From Paractinoplanes rishiriensis (lineage in GTDB: Bacteria > Actinomycetota > Actinomycetes > Mycobacteriales > Micromonosporaceae), in NCBI RefSeq assembly GCF_016862375.1, contig NZ_BOMV01000042.1:1-64000 (forward strand): a DNA stretch of 64,000 nt, read 5' to 3'. The position numbers were made by a program, and so were the translations under genes. Of this stretch, positions 55,061 to 63,675 are shown one piece after another. Every line of letters begins with the position of its first letter. The stretch's first letter is position 1. The notes beneath the pieces were generated by a model, which made no database searches, was not told where the DNA came from, and worked only from the letters and a program-made list of their open reading frames with translations.

Positions 55061-56070
55061 TCATCGACTGTCACGGGCACTACACGACCGTGCCTCCGGC
55101 GCACACGTCATGGCGTACCGCGCAATTGGAATCTTTTGCCGCCGGGACCGCACCGCCCACCTACCCGGAGATCTCGGACGACGCGATCCGGGAGTCGGTG
55201 CAAACCCAACGTCAACTGATGGGCGTACGCGGCATCGACCGCATCCTGTTCTCGCCGCGTGCCTCCGCGATGGCCCACCACGAGGGCGACGAGGACGTGA
55301 GCCGGCGCTGGACGGAGGCGTGCAACAACCTGGTCGCGCGGGTAGCGAGCCTCTACCCGGAGAGCTTCGCTCCGGTCTGTCAGCTGCCGCAGTCGCCCGG
55401 CGTGCCGATCGAGCGGTCGATCGCCGAGCTGCGCCGCTGCGTACGGGAAATGGGTTTTGTGGCTTGCAATCTCAACCCGGACCCGAGTGGCGGGCACTGG
55501 ACGTCGCCGCCGCTCACCGACCGCAGCTGGTACCCCTTCTACGAAGCCATGATCGAGCTGGACGTGCCGGCGATGGTGCACGTCTCGCAGGTGACCAACC
55601 CGAACTTCCACGCCACCGGATCGCACTACCTGAACGCCGACACCACCGCATTCATGCAGTTCCTGCAGGCCGATCTGTTCCGCGACCTGCCCGGCCTCCG
55701 CATGATCATCCCGCACGGGGGCGGTGCCGTGCCGTTCCACTGGGGCCGGTTCCGCGGCCTGGCCGACATGCTGCGGCGGCCGCCGCTGGAGGAGAGCGTG
55801 CTGGCGAACGTCTTCTTCGACACCTGCGTCTACCACCAGCCCGGCATCGACCTGCTGTTCGGCGTGATCGGCGTGGACAACCTGCTGTTCGGGTCGGAGA
55901 TGGTGGGTGCGGTACGTGGTAAAGACCCGCAAACCGGGCACTACTTCGACGACACCCGCCGCTACATCGAGGCCCTGGGGTTGCCGGCCGAGGACCGGGC
56001 GAAGGTCTTCGAGCGCAACGCCCGCCGGGTCTATCCACGACTGCAGCAGTTGATCGGAGACGGATCGTGA
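55057..56070 (+). CDS. ligJ: 4-oxalomesaconate hydratase, LigJ-type amidohydrolase
   Basis: 337 residues from ATG 55057 (ATGA overlap); the frame to 54913 lies inside the dioxygenase gene. Metal-binding and active-site motifs of the amidohydrolase superfamily: IDCHGHYT at the N-terminus, the His in MVHVSQVT, IPHGGGAVPFHWGRF and LFGSEMVGA near the C-terminus. LigJ hydrates 4-oxalomesaconate to 4-carboxy-4-hydroxy-2-oxoadipate. This supplies the substrate for the aldolase encoded by the first gene. Amidohydrolase decarboxylases are the main alternative. Confidence 0.83.
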   Translation: MIIDCHGHYTTVPPAHTSWRTAQLESFAAGTAPPTYPEISDDAIRESVQTQRQLMGVRGIDRILFSPRASAMAHHEGDEDVSRRWTEACNNLVARVASLYPESFAPVCQLPQSPGVPIERSIAELRRCVREMGFVACNLNPDPSGGHWTSPPLTDRSWYPFYEAMIELDVPAMVHVSQVTNPNFHATGSHYLNADTTAFMQFLQADLFRDLPGLRMIIPHGGGAVPFHWGRFRGLADMLRRPPLEESVLANVFFDTCVYHQPGIDLLFGVIGVDNLLFGSEMVGAVRGKDPQTGHYFDDTRRYIEALGLPAEDRAKVFERNARRVYPRLQQLIGDGS

Positions 56071-56711
56071 GCGAAACCCTGACCCGGGCGCGGGACGCGC
56101 TGCGCGACGCCATCTTGCGCGGCGACTACCTGCCCGGCGAGCGGCTGGTCGAGGCGCAGCTGTGCGAGCGGCTCGGGGTGAGCCGGTTCAACGTGCGGGC
56201 GGCCCTGCAGGAACTGGCAGCGGACGGCCTGGTGCGGGTGGAGCGCAACCGGGGCGCGCACGTCCGCAAGGTGCCGATCGAGGAGGCCGTCGAGATCACC
56301 GAGGTGCGGATGGTGCTCGAGGGCCTGGTGGCGGCGCGGGCCGCGGACCGGGTGACCGACGAGCAGGCTATTGCGCTCGACGAGATCGGCCTGCTGATGC
56401 GCCGGGCGGTGACGGCCGGCGAGTTCCGCCGGTACAGCGACCTGAACCAGCGGCTGCACAGCACGATCCGGGAGATCGCCGGTCACCGGACCGCCGACGG
56501 CATCATCGAGACCTTGCGCGGCCAGCTGGTCCGGCACCAGTTCATGCTCTCGCTGCACCCGGGGCGGCCGGCGATCTCGCTGCCCCAGCACGAGAAGGTC
56601 ATCGAGGCGATCCGCAACCGCGACGCAAAGGCGGCCGAGGAGGCGATGCGCGAGCACATCGCCAGCGTGATCGCAGCACTGCGCGAGATGGACGCGGCGG
56701 ACCTGCGATGA
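56067..56711 (+). CDS. GntR/FCD-family transcriptional regulator
   Basis: 214 residues from GTG 56067 (GTGA overlap with ligJ). An N-terminal winged helix (LRDAILRGDYLPGERLVEAQLCERLGVSRFNVRAALQEL) is followed by an all-helical FCD ligand domain (about 75-210) with Asp/His metal-ligand candidates (DLNQRLHSTIR; HEKVIEAI). Last gene of the aromatic-acid operon. It probably represses the operon and the transporter operon through the ATTGTYRACAAT sites and is released by a pathway intermediate. Confidence 0.9.
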   Translation: MSETLTRARDALRDAILRGDYLPGERLVEAQLCERLGVSRFNVRAALQELAADGLVRVERNRGAHVRKVPIEEAVEITEVRMVLEGLVAARAADRVTDEQAIALDEIGLLMRRAVTAGEFRRYSDLNQRLHSTIREIAGHRTADGIIETLRGQLVRHQFMLSLHPGRPAISLPQHEKVIEAIRNRDAKAAEEAMREHIASVIAALREMDAADLR

Positions 56712-56860
56712 CCAGCCCCGCCGGGCCGGGCGACGGGCGGGGCTGACCGACCTCGGTGTGCCGGCCCGGGTCACCCGGGCGAGCCGCGACTGGCTCAACG
56801 ATCTTCGTGAAGAAAATTCATAGAGTTATCTATGTCACTCGATCGCGCGCTGGCGTCAGC

Positions 56861-56872
56861 ATTGTCAACAAT
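56861..56872. promoter_or_regulatory. Operator 3, transporter operon
   Basis: ATTGT-CA-ACAAT is a perfect inverted repeat of the same family as 52233-52246. Confidence 0.6.
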
Positions 56873-56936
56873 CGTCAGACACATATCTTGCCTGCCCAGC
56901 TGCCTACCTGTGACAGTCTGACCAAGCTTCTGTGAA

Positions 56937-56948
56937 ATCGTTGACAAT
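56937..56948. promoter_or_regulatory. Operator 4, transporter operon
   Basis: ATCGT-TG-ACAAT matches the shared palindrome with one mismatch. Its spacing to operator 3 is 76 bases. The two upstream operators 1 and 2 are 64-65 bases apart, so both promoters may use pairs of sites. Confidence 0.55.
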
Positions 56949-57211
56949 CCTGTAACCGGAGCCTACCGTTCCTGGCGTAGCCGGACTCTCATCCGGCAAA
57001 TCGGCACCCGCAACAAGCCGCGACCCCCGCGCGGCGCGGTGGACCGCCCTCGGGCTGACCACTTCTCTTGCTGTATGACTTGTCGCAACTGACGGACGAT
57101 CCTCGATGTCTACGGAATGGTAGATCGATCACCCTCACGCTGCGTACCAGTCAATTCCGGCCAGTGGAAACATCGGCCAGGCTCTCGATGATGTAGAGGT
57201 TGCTTAACACC

Positions 57212-58180
57212 ATGCTGAGAAAACAGCTCATCGCGTTGCTGACGTTGACCGCCCTCACGGCCGCCGCGGCCGGGTGCGGCGGTTCCGAGGAATCCCCCGG
57301 CAACACCGGCGGCTCCGGCTCCACAACGGACAAGGTCAAAGTCGGTGTCATTCCGATCGTCGACGTGGCGCCGATCTACCTCGGCAAGGAGCAGGGCTTC
57401 TTCGCCAAGCGCAACATCGAACTGACCATGGAGCAGGCCCAGGGCGGCGCGGCCATCGTGCCGGCCGTGGTCAGCGGCCAGTACCAGTTCGGCTTCAGCA
57501 ACGTGGTGTCGCTGATGCTGGCCCAGTCCAAGAACGTGCCGATCAAGGCCGTGGCGAACGGGAACAACGCCACCGGCGACCCGAAGAAGGACTTCGGGAT
57601 GCTGGTGGTCAAGGACCCGGCCATCAAGACCGCCAAGGACCTCGAGGGCAAGACGGTCGCGACCAACACGCTGAAGAACATCGTCGACACGTCGGTGAAG
57701 CAGATCGTCCGCCAGGCCGGCGGCGACCCGGCCAAGGTCAAGTTTGTCGAGGTGCCGTTCCCCGACATGGCCGCCGCGCTCGACGCCAACCGGGTGCAGG
57801 CGATGTTCGTGGTCGAGCCGTTCCTCGCGTCCGCGCTGGCCAAGGGCTGGACGACGATCGGCGCGTTCGCCGACGTCGACCCCGGCCTCTGCATCTCCGC
57901 GTACTTCACCTCGACCCAGCTGATCCAGACCAAGGGCGACCTGGTCACCCGGTTCACCGAGGCGATGAAGGAGTCGCTCGCGTACGCCGACGCCAACCCG
58001 GACCGGGTCCGGCAGGCCGTCACCACGTACACGACGATCAAGACGGACGCGGCCGCGAAGATGACGCTGCCGAAGTTCTCCGCCGACGTCAACACGGCCT
58101 CGGTCGAGAAGCTGAACGGTCTGATCGTGACCGAGGGCCTGCTCACGGCGCCGGCCGATCTGAGCAAGCTGCTCCCGTGA
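57212..58180 (+). CDS. ABC transporter substrate-binding lipoprotein (NMT1/SsuA type)
   Basis: 322 residues from ATG 57212. A TTG at 57200 is too close to the AGAGG site. A lipoprotein signal ends in LTAAAAGC (lipobox Cys around 22). The mature part is a type 2 periplasmic-binding-protein fold with VGVIPIVDVAPIYLGKEQGFF and VVEPFLASALAKGW, typical of the nitrate/taurine/aromatic-acid-binding group. The neighbouring catabolic genes suggest an aromatic acid ligand. First gene of a four-gene uptake operon. Confidence 0.9.
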   Translation: MLRKQLIALLTLTALTAAAAGCGGSEESPGNTGGSGSTTDKVKVGVIPIVDVAPIYLGKEQGFFAKRNIELTMEQAQGGAAIVPAVVSGQYQFGFSNVVSLMLAQSKNVPIKAVANGNNATGDPKKDFGMLVVKDPAIKTAKDLEGKTVATNTLKNIVDTSVKQIVRQAGGDPAKVKFVEVPFPDMAAALDANRVQAMFVVEPFLASALAKGWTTIGAFADVDPGLCISAYFTSTQLIQTKGDLVTRFTEAMKESLAYADANPDRVRQAVTTYTTIKTDAAAKMTLPKFSADVNTASVEKLNGLIVTEGLLTAPADLSKLLP

Positions 58181-58983
58181 CGGTTGCCAGCACCCCCCTG
58201 CGCAGGGCCGGATACGCCCCGGCCCTGCTCGGGCTCGTCGGTCTCCTCCTCTTCGGGCTGCTGCTCGAGGTGTTGCCACGACTGGGCGTGCTGCCCGCCG
58301 AGTACTTCCCGCCGACCAGCGAGATCGCCCGGGCGCTGGTCGCGGAGTTCGACCGGCCCGGGTTCTGGCAGGCCCTGACCGGCACCGTGTCGACCTGGCT
58401 CATCGGCCTCACCATCGCGGTGGTGGCCGGCATCGTGCTGGGCGTGGTCATCGGCTCGGTGCCGGTGCTGCGCGCGGTCACCGCGTCGACCATCGAGTTC
58501 CTCCGCCCGATCCCGTCGGTGGCCCTGCTGCCGCTGGCCATCGTGCTGTTCAGCGTCCCGATGCGGTCGATCCTGCTGCTGGTGATCTACGCGTCCTTCT
58601 GGCCGGTGCTGATCCAGGTGCTGCACGGCGTCGCCGACGTCGACCCGGTGGCGCGGGAGACCGCCGCCTCGTACCGGCTCGGCCGCTGGATGAAGGCCCG
58701 CTACCTGGTCTGGCCGACCACCCTGCCGTACGCGATGACCGGCATCCGGCTGTCCGCCTCGGTGGCCCTGGTCCTCACCGTCACCGGTGAGCTGCTGATC
58801 GGCGGCACCAAGGGCATCGGCGTGGAGATCAACGTGGCGCAGAGCAGCATCGCGGTGCCGTCGATGTATGCCCTGATCGTGGTGTCCGGCCTCATCGGAC
58901 TCGCCGCCAACCTGCTGACCCGCCGCGCCGAGCGGATCGTGCTCGCCTGGCACCCCTCGGTCCGAAGGGAGCTACCACTATGA
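58177..58983 (+). CDS. ABC transporter permease (SsuC/TauC type)
   Basis: 268 residues from GTG 58177, overlapping the binding-protein stop as GTGA. Six membrane segments and the ATPase-contact EAA-like loop (VARETAASYRLGRWMKARYLVWPTTLPYAMTGIRL) are visible. Its end overlaps the next permease by four bases. It is one of the two channel subunits. Confidence 0.92.
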   Translation: MTVASTPLRRAGYAPALLGLVGLLLFGLLLEVLPRLGVLPAEYFPPTSEIARALVAEFDRPGFWQALTGTVSTWLIGLTIAVVAGIVLGVVIGSVPVLRAVTASTIEFLRPIPSVALLPLAIVLFSVPMRSILLLVIYASFWPVLIQVLHGVADVDPVARETAASYRLGRWMKARYLVWPTTLPYAMTGIRLSASVALVLTVTGELLIGGTKGIGVEINVAQSSIAVPSMYALIVVSGLIGLAANLLTRRAERIVLAWHPSVRRELPL

Positions 58984-59759
58984 TCCGCTTCCTCGGCCGG
59001 GTCGGCGTGGCCCTCGCCCTGCCGGCCGTGCTGCTGGTCACCTGGTGGTTCGCCAGCGCCGGCAGCACCAGCTTCTACCAGCCGCCGCTGGAGCGGATCA
59101 TCGAGGTCTTCCCGGACACCTGGACGGCCGAACGCCTGCAGAGCGACGTGCTGCCCAGCGTCCTGCGGCTGCTCACCGGGTACGGCATCGCGGTGTTCAC
59201 CGGCATCCTTCTCGGTGTGCTGATCGGCGCCAACCCGCGGTTGCGGGCCCTGCTCGAGCCGACCCTGGAATTCCTCCGGGCCATCCCGCCGCCCGTACTC
59301 GTGCCGATTCTGGTGTTGATCGCGGGTCTCGGCAATCCGACCAAGGTGCTGGTGATCGTCGTGGGCGGCGTCTGGCCGGTGCTGCTGAACACGGTCGAGG
59401 GGGTGCGCGGTGTCGACGAGGTGCTCGCCGACACCTGCCGCAGCTACCGGATCGGCGGCTGGCTCCGGATGCGCACCTTCGTCCTCCGGGCCGCCAGCCC
59501 GCAGATCATCGTCGGCGCCCGCCAGGCATTGTCGATCAGCATCATCATGATGGTGATCGGCGAACTGCTCGGCGCCACCAACGGCCTGGGCTACACCGTC
59601 GTCGAGTTCCAGCGCGGCTTCCAGATCCCCGAGATGTGGAGCGGCGTGTTCGTCCTCGGCCTGCTCGGCGTGCTGCTGTCGCTGGCCTTCACCCTGGTGG
59701 AACGACGCGTCCTGAACTGGTACCACGGAGCGCGCGCCGCCGAGCGCAGCGGCCACTAG
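58980..59759 (+). CDS. ABC transporter permease, second subunit
   Basis: 259 residues from ATG 58980 (ATGA overlap). Six membrane segments with the EAA-like loop (LADTCRSYRIGGWLRMRTFVLRAASPQIIVGARQ). The two permeases are related but not identical, so the transporter is probably a heterodimeric channel, whereas many Ssu/Tau systems use one permease. Confidence 0.92.
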   Translation: MIRFLGRVGVALALPAVLLVTWWFASAGSTSFYQPPLERIIEVFPDTWTAERLQSDVLPSVLRLLTGYGIAVFTGILLGVLIGANPRLRALLEPTLEFLRAIPPPVLVPILVLIAGLGNPTKVLVIVVGGVWPVLLNTVEGVRGVDEVLADTCRSYRIGGWLRMRTFVLRAASPQIIVGARQALSISIIMMVIGELLGATNGLGYTVVEFQRGFQIPEMWSGVFVLGLLGVLLSLAFTLVERRVLNWYHGARAAERSGH

Positions 59760-59778
59760 GCGGAGGTAGGGAACCGAA

Positions 59779-60561
59779 GTGCTGGAGATCCGTTCGCTGC
59801 GCAAGACGTACGGCGGCCACGGCCGGGAGGTCGAGGCGCTGCGGGACATCACCATGACGGTCGAGGCCGGACAGTTCGTCTGCATCGTCGGGCCGTCCGG
59901 CTGCGGCAAGACCACGCTGCTGCGCTGCCTCGGCGGCCTGCTCAACCCGACCTCGGGCGAGGTGCGGGTGGGCGGCAAGCCGGTGAACGGGCCGCCGGAC
60001 GGGCTGGCGATCGTCTTCCAGGATTACGGCCGCAGCCTGTTCCCGTGGCTGCGGGTCGCCGAGAACATCGAACTGCCGCTGAAGTCCAAGGGCATCGGCC
60101 GGTCCGAGCGCCGCCGGATCGTCACCGAGTCGCTGAGCGCGGTGGGGCTCGGTGACGTCGGCAAGGCGTACCCCTGGCAGCTCTCCGGCGGCATGCAGCA
60201 GCGGGTCGCGATCGCCCGGGCGATCGCTTTCCAGCCTCGGGTCATGCTGATGGACGAGCCGTTCGCGGCGGTCGACGCGCAGACCCGGGCCGACCTGGAA
60301 GACCTGGTGCGCCGCGTGTGGAAGCAGTTCGGGATGACCATGCTGTTCGTCACCCACGACATCGACGAGTCGGTCTACCTGGGCGAACGCGTGACCGTGC
60401 TGTCCGCGTCGCCGACCAAGGTGCTGGAGAACCTGGACATCGACCTGCCGGCCGACCGCGACCAGCTCAAGACCCGGTCCGACCCGCGCTTCGTCGAACT
60501 CCGCTCGCATGTGTACGCCCAGATCCAGGAGGCGAAGAAGGCCACCGGCCGGAAACCTTAG
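59779..60561 (+). CDS. ABC transporter ATP-binding protein (SsuB/TauB type)
   Basis: 260 residues from GTG 59779. Walker A GPSGCGKTT (about 38-46), signature LSGGMQQRVAIARA, Walker B VMLMDEPFAAVD and the switch His in FVTHDIDES are all intact. It powers the two permeases upstream. Its stop overlaps the convergent CorC gene by four bases. Confidence 0.94.
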   Translation: MLEIRSLRKTYGGHGREVEALRDITMTVEAGQFVCIVGPSGCGKTTLLRCLGGLLNPTSGEVRVGGKPVNGPPDGLAIVFQDYGRSLFPWLRVAENIELPLKSKGIGRSERRRIVTESLSAVGLGDVGKAYPWQLSGGMQQRVAIARAIAFQPRVMLMDEPFAAVDAQTRADLEDLVRRVWKQFGMTMLFVTHDIDESVYLGERVTVLSASPTKVLENLDIDLPADRDQLKTRSDPRFVELRSHVYAQIQEAKKATGRKP

Positions 60562-61586
60562 GCCGGTACCGCCGGGTGCGCCGGTTCGCCGACCACCGCG
60601 TGGATCACGTCGTCCAGGGTGATCACGCCGAGCGGCCGGCCGCCGTCGCTGACCAGCACGATGTGCAGGTGGTCGCGGCGCATGCTGAGCAGCAGTTCGG
60701 CCAGCGTGCGCTCCGGCGACACCAGCGCCAGCGGCCGGATCAGGTCACCCGGAATCGGCCGGCCGCGCTGCCCCGCCGCGTACCCCAGAATGTCTTTGAC
60801 GTGCACGAAGCCCAGCACCCGCCGAGTCTCCCGATGCACCACCGGGAAGCGCGAGCGGCCGGTGCGGGTGGATAGTGCCTCGATGGTCGCCGGCGAGACG
60901 TCGTCGGCCACCGTGGTGACGCCCGACCAGGGCCGCAAGGTGTCGGCGGCGGTGCGGTCGTGGAGTCCGAGCGCCGCGTGGATGCGCGCGTACTGTTCCG
61001 AGCCGAGCAGTCCCTCGCTGCGAGCCTGGGTGACCATGCCGGCAAGTTCCTCGGCGGTGAAGACCGTCTTGACCGCGTCGGTCGCCTCAATCTTCCAAAG
61101 CCTCAATACCGTACGCGAGGCCCAGCGCATCGCGTTCAGCAACGGTTTGGTCGCGGTGCAGAAGGCCAGCATGAACGGGCCGAGGTAGAGCACCGACTGT
61201 TCCGGGCCGGCCAGCGTGATGTTCTTGGGTACCATCTCGCCGACCACGGTGTGCAGGAAGACCACGATGATCAGGGCGATCACCAGGGCCACCGGATGCA
61301 CCATGTTGTCCGGCAGGCCGAGCGCCGCGAACGGGCCCTCCAGCAGGTGCGCGATGGCCGGCTCAGAGAGGGCGCCGAGGCCGAGCGAGCAGATCGTGAT
61401 GCCCAGCTGCGCCCCGGCGATCATCAACGGGATCTGGTGCATCGCGGAGAGTGCCCAGCGGGCGCGCTTGGAGGTGGCCGCCAACGGTTCGAGGACCGTA
61501 CGCCGGGAGGCGATCAGCGCGAACTCGCCGCCCACGAACAGGCCGTTGCCGATCAGCAGAAAGGCGGTGGCCAGCAGCTCGATCAT
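60558..61586 (-). CDS. CorC/HlyC-type protein with CNNM and CBS domains (short form)
   Basis: 342 residues from ATG 61586, which overlaps the stop of the upstream gene. The frame to 62456 is a shadow. The N-terminal CNNM/DUF21 domain has about four membrane segments (ATAFLLIGNGLFVGGEFALI; GEMVPKNITLA). A CBS pair follows (TGRSRFPVVHRETRRVLGFVHVKD; VSDGGRPLGVITLDDVIHAVVG). The C-terminal CorC domain is missing, so this partner is shorter than the gene upstream. Family proteins transport or regulate magnesium or sodium. Confidence 0.9.
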   Translation of the reverse strand: MIELLATAFLLIGNGLFVGGEFALIASRRTVLEPLAATSKRARWALSAMHQIPLMIAGAQLGITICSLGLGALSEPAIAHLLEGPFAALGLPDNMVHPVALVIALIIVVFLHTVVGEMVPKNITLAGPEQSVLYLGPFMLAFCTATKPLLNAMRWASRTVLRLWKIEATDAVKTVFTAEELAGMVTQARSEGLLGSEQYARIHAALGLHDRTAADTLRPWSGVTTVADDVSPATIEALSTRTGRSRFPVVHRETRRVLGFVHVKDILGYAAGQRGRPIPGDLIRPLALVSPERTLAELLLSMRRDHLHIVLVSDGGRPLGVITLDDVIHAVVGEPAHPAVPA

Positions 61587-62917
61587 TCGGCTGGCTCCGG
61601 TGGCGGTGGCACGACCCGGACCTGCTCGACCCGGTGCCGGTCGACCTCCATCACGGTGAACTCCCAGCCGTTTTCCTCGAGCGATTCGCCGACCACCGGG
61701 ATGTGGCCGAACCGGGCGAGCAGGAAGCCGGCCAGCGTCTCGTACGGCCCCTCGGGCAGCGTGAAGCCGGTCTGCTCGACCAGTTCGTCCTCGCGCAGCA
61801 GGCCGTCCACCAGGATGGTCCGCTCCCCGCCGGGCACCGTCACCTCCTGGGCACCGGTCTCGCCGACGTCGGTGTCGTACTCGTCGGTGATCTCGCCGAC
61901 CAGTTCCTCGATCAGATCCTCCACGCTGACCACGCCGTCGGTGCCGCCGTACTCGTCGACCACGATGGCCAGGTCGGCGTCGGCGGCTCGCAGCGCCGAC
62001 AGCACCTTGTCGAGGCTGAGGCTCTCCGGCACGTACACCGGCTCGCGGGCGATCGTCGCGACCCGGGTGCCGGCCCGTCGCTCCACCGGGATGCCGAGCG
62101 CGTCGGGCACCCCGACCACCCCGGTGACCGCGTCGATCGTGTTCTCGTACACCGGGAAGCGGGTGTGTCCGGTCTCCTGCGCCACCGAGATCAGGTCGGC
62201 CACGCTGTCCGTGGTGCGCAGGCCGACCACGTCCACCCGCGGGGTCATCGCCTTGGCCGCCCGCTTTTCGCCGAACCGGATGGTGCGGCGCATCAGGGTG
62301 GCGGTCTCCGTGGGCAGCGCGCCGGCGCTCGCGCTGATCGCGGCCAGCAGGCCGAGCTCCTCGGGCGAACGGGCGCTGGCGAGCTCTTCCTGCGGCTCGA
62401 TGCCCAGCCGGCGGACCAGCCAGTTCGCCGACCCGTTGAGGGCCGCGATCAGCCACTTGAACAGCGTGGTGAACCCGCGCAGCGGCGCCGCGGTGGCCAG
62501 CGCCACCCGCATCGGCCGGGCCAGTGCGGCGTTCTTGGGCACCAGCTCGCCGAACAGCATCGACAGCAGGGTGGCGACGATGAACGCGATGGCGTGCGTG
62601 ACGCCCGGGGTGGCGTCGCCGGCGATCGGCTCGACCAGCGGGTCGAACAGCCGGGACAGCGCCGGCTCGGCCAGGTAACCGGTGAGCAGGGTGGCCAGCG
62701 TGATGCCGAGCTGGGTGCCGGAGAGCTGGAAGGACAGCGAGTGGAGCACGTTCCGGACGGTGCGGGCGCGGCGGTCGCCGGCCTCGGCCCGCGCGGCGAT
62801 CTCCACCCGGTCGACGGTGACCAATCCGAACTCGGCTGCGACGAAGAACGCGTTCGCGCCCGTGAGCAGCGCAAATGCCGCCAGCGGGAGCACCGCGGTC
62901 AGGAGCAGCCCGTCCAT
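61583..62917 (-). CDS. CorC/HlyC-type protein with CNNM, CBS and CorC domains
   Basis: 444 residues from ATG 62917, preceded by GAGGTGA. The frame to 63232 crosses the divergent gene. A CNNM domain (about 1-200; GELVPKNAALARP) is followed by a CBS pair (TGHTRFPVYENTIDAVTG; VVDEYGGTDGVVSVEDLIEELVGEI) and a C-terminal CorC domain. The first gene of a two-gene operon with the short form. Together they may form a heteromeric ion transporter; magnesium or sodium efflux is known for related CNNM/CorC proteins. Confidence 0.93.
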   Translation of the reverse strand: MDGLLLTAVLPLAAFALLTGANAFFVAAEFGLVTVDRVEIAARAEAGDRRARTVRNVLHSLSFQLSGTQLGITLATLLTGYLAEPALSRLFDPLVEPIAGDATPGVTHAIAFIVATLLSMLFGELVPKNAALARPMRVALATAAPLRGFTTLFKWLIAALNGSANWLVRRLGIEPQEELASARSPEELGLLAAISASAGALPTETATLMRRTIRFGEKRAAKAMTPRVDVVGLRTTDSVADLISVAQETGHTRFPVYENTIDAVTGVVGVPDALGIPVERRAGTRVATIAREPVYVPESLSLDKVLSALRAADADLAIVVDEYGGTDGVVSVEDLIEELVGEITDEYDTDVGETGAQEVTVPGGERTILVDGLLREDELVEQTGFTLPEGPYETLAGFLLARFGHIPVVGESLEENGWEFTVMEVDRHRVEQVRVVPPPPEPAE

Positions 62918-62999
62918 GATCGGTTCACCTCGGGACTCATTGTGCCGGACCGGCCATACACGTGCGTAACAGGACCGCCCGGCGGTTAACGTCAGGGGC

Positions 63000-63665
63000 A
63001 TGAGCCTTGTGGAAGAGTTCCTCCTGCTCGCGTACGACGAGGACGGCACGCCGCTGACCGACGGCACGCACCTGGACAACGGTCTGGGCGGCGCCCTGCT
63101 GCTGGAACTGGCGCTGGCCGGAAAGGTCGACATCGCGGACAGGCGGGTCGTGGTGCTCGATCCGCAGCCCGTCGGCGACCCGCTGGCCGACGAGGCGCTG
63201 GCCCGGATCGGCGCCGAGCCCCGGGCCCGCAAACCCGGTCACTGGGTTACGAAGCTGTCGAAACAGGCCCGGCCGCGGGTCCTCGACAAGCTGGTCGCCG
63301 AGGGTGTGCTGACCGTGACCGAGGACAAGGTGCTGTGGGTGTTCCCGCGGCGCAAGTACCCGCCGGCGAACGGTCAGCTGCCGGCCGTGGAGGCCGAGGC
63401 GCTGCAGCGGATGCGCGCCGCGCTCCTGCACGACGAGCCGGTCGAGCCGCGCACGGCGGCGTTGTGTGCCCTGGTGGCGGCCACCGAGCTGGACCGGAAG
63501 GTGTTCCGCGACCTGGACCGCAAGCGGGTCAAGGCGCGGCTCAAGCAGATCGGCGAGGGTGCCTGGGCGGCCGAGGCGGTGCGCAAGACCATCGAGGAGA
63601 TTCAGGCCGCCGTGATGGTCGCCATCGTCGCGTCGACGACCGCGGCCACCGCCGGCTCCACCTAG
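63000..63665 (+). CDS. GPP34 (GOLPH3-like) domain protein
   Basis: 221 residues. The pattern SLVEEFLLLAYDEDGTPL, LDNGLGGALLLELALAGKV and the C-terminal helices RKVFRDLDRKRVKARLKQI is that of the GPP34 family, which in eukaryotes binds phosphatidylinositol-4-phosphate at the Golgi. In actinomycetes such proteins are abundant, soluble and of unknown function; membrane-lipid binding is possible. Divergent from the CorC pair across 82 bases. Confidence 0.9.
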   Translation: MSLVEEFLLLAYDEDGTPLTDGTHLDNGLGGALLLELALAGKVDIADRRVVVLDPQPVGDPLADEALARIGAEPRARKPGHWVTKLSKQARPRVLDKLVAEGVLTVTEDKVLWVFPRRKYPPANGQLPAVEAEALQRMRAALLHDEPVEPRTAALCALVAATELDRKVFRDLDRKRVKARLKQIGEGAWAAEAVRKTIEEIQAAVMVAIVASTTAATAGST

Positions 63666-63675
63666 GGCTGGCGCC

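Larger units (their letters stand above)
56712..57211. other. Promoter region between the catabolic and transporter operons
   Basis: These 500 bases contain no convincing gene. They hold two copies of the GntR-type palindrome and a locally AT-rich stretch (56810-56960), which is consistent with the promoter of the transporter operon. A weaker GC-rich stretch follows to the start of the binding-protein gene. Confidence 0.5.
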
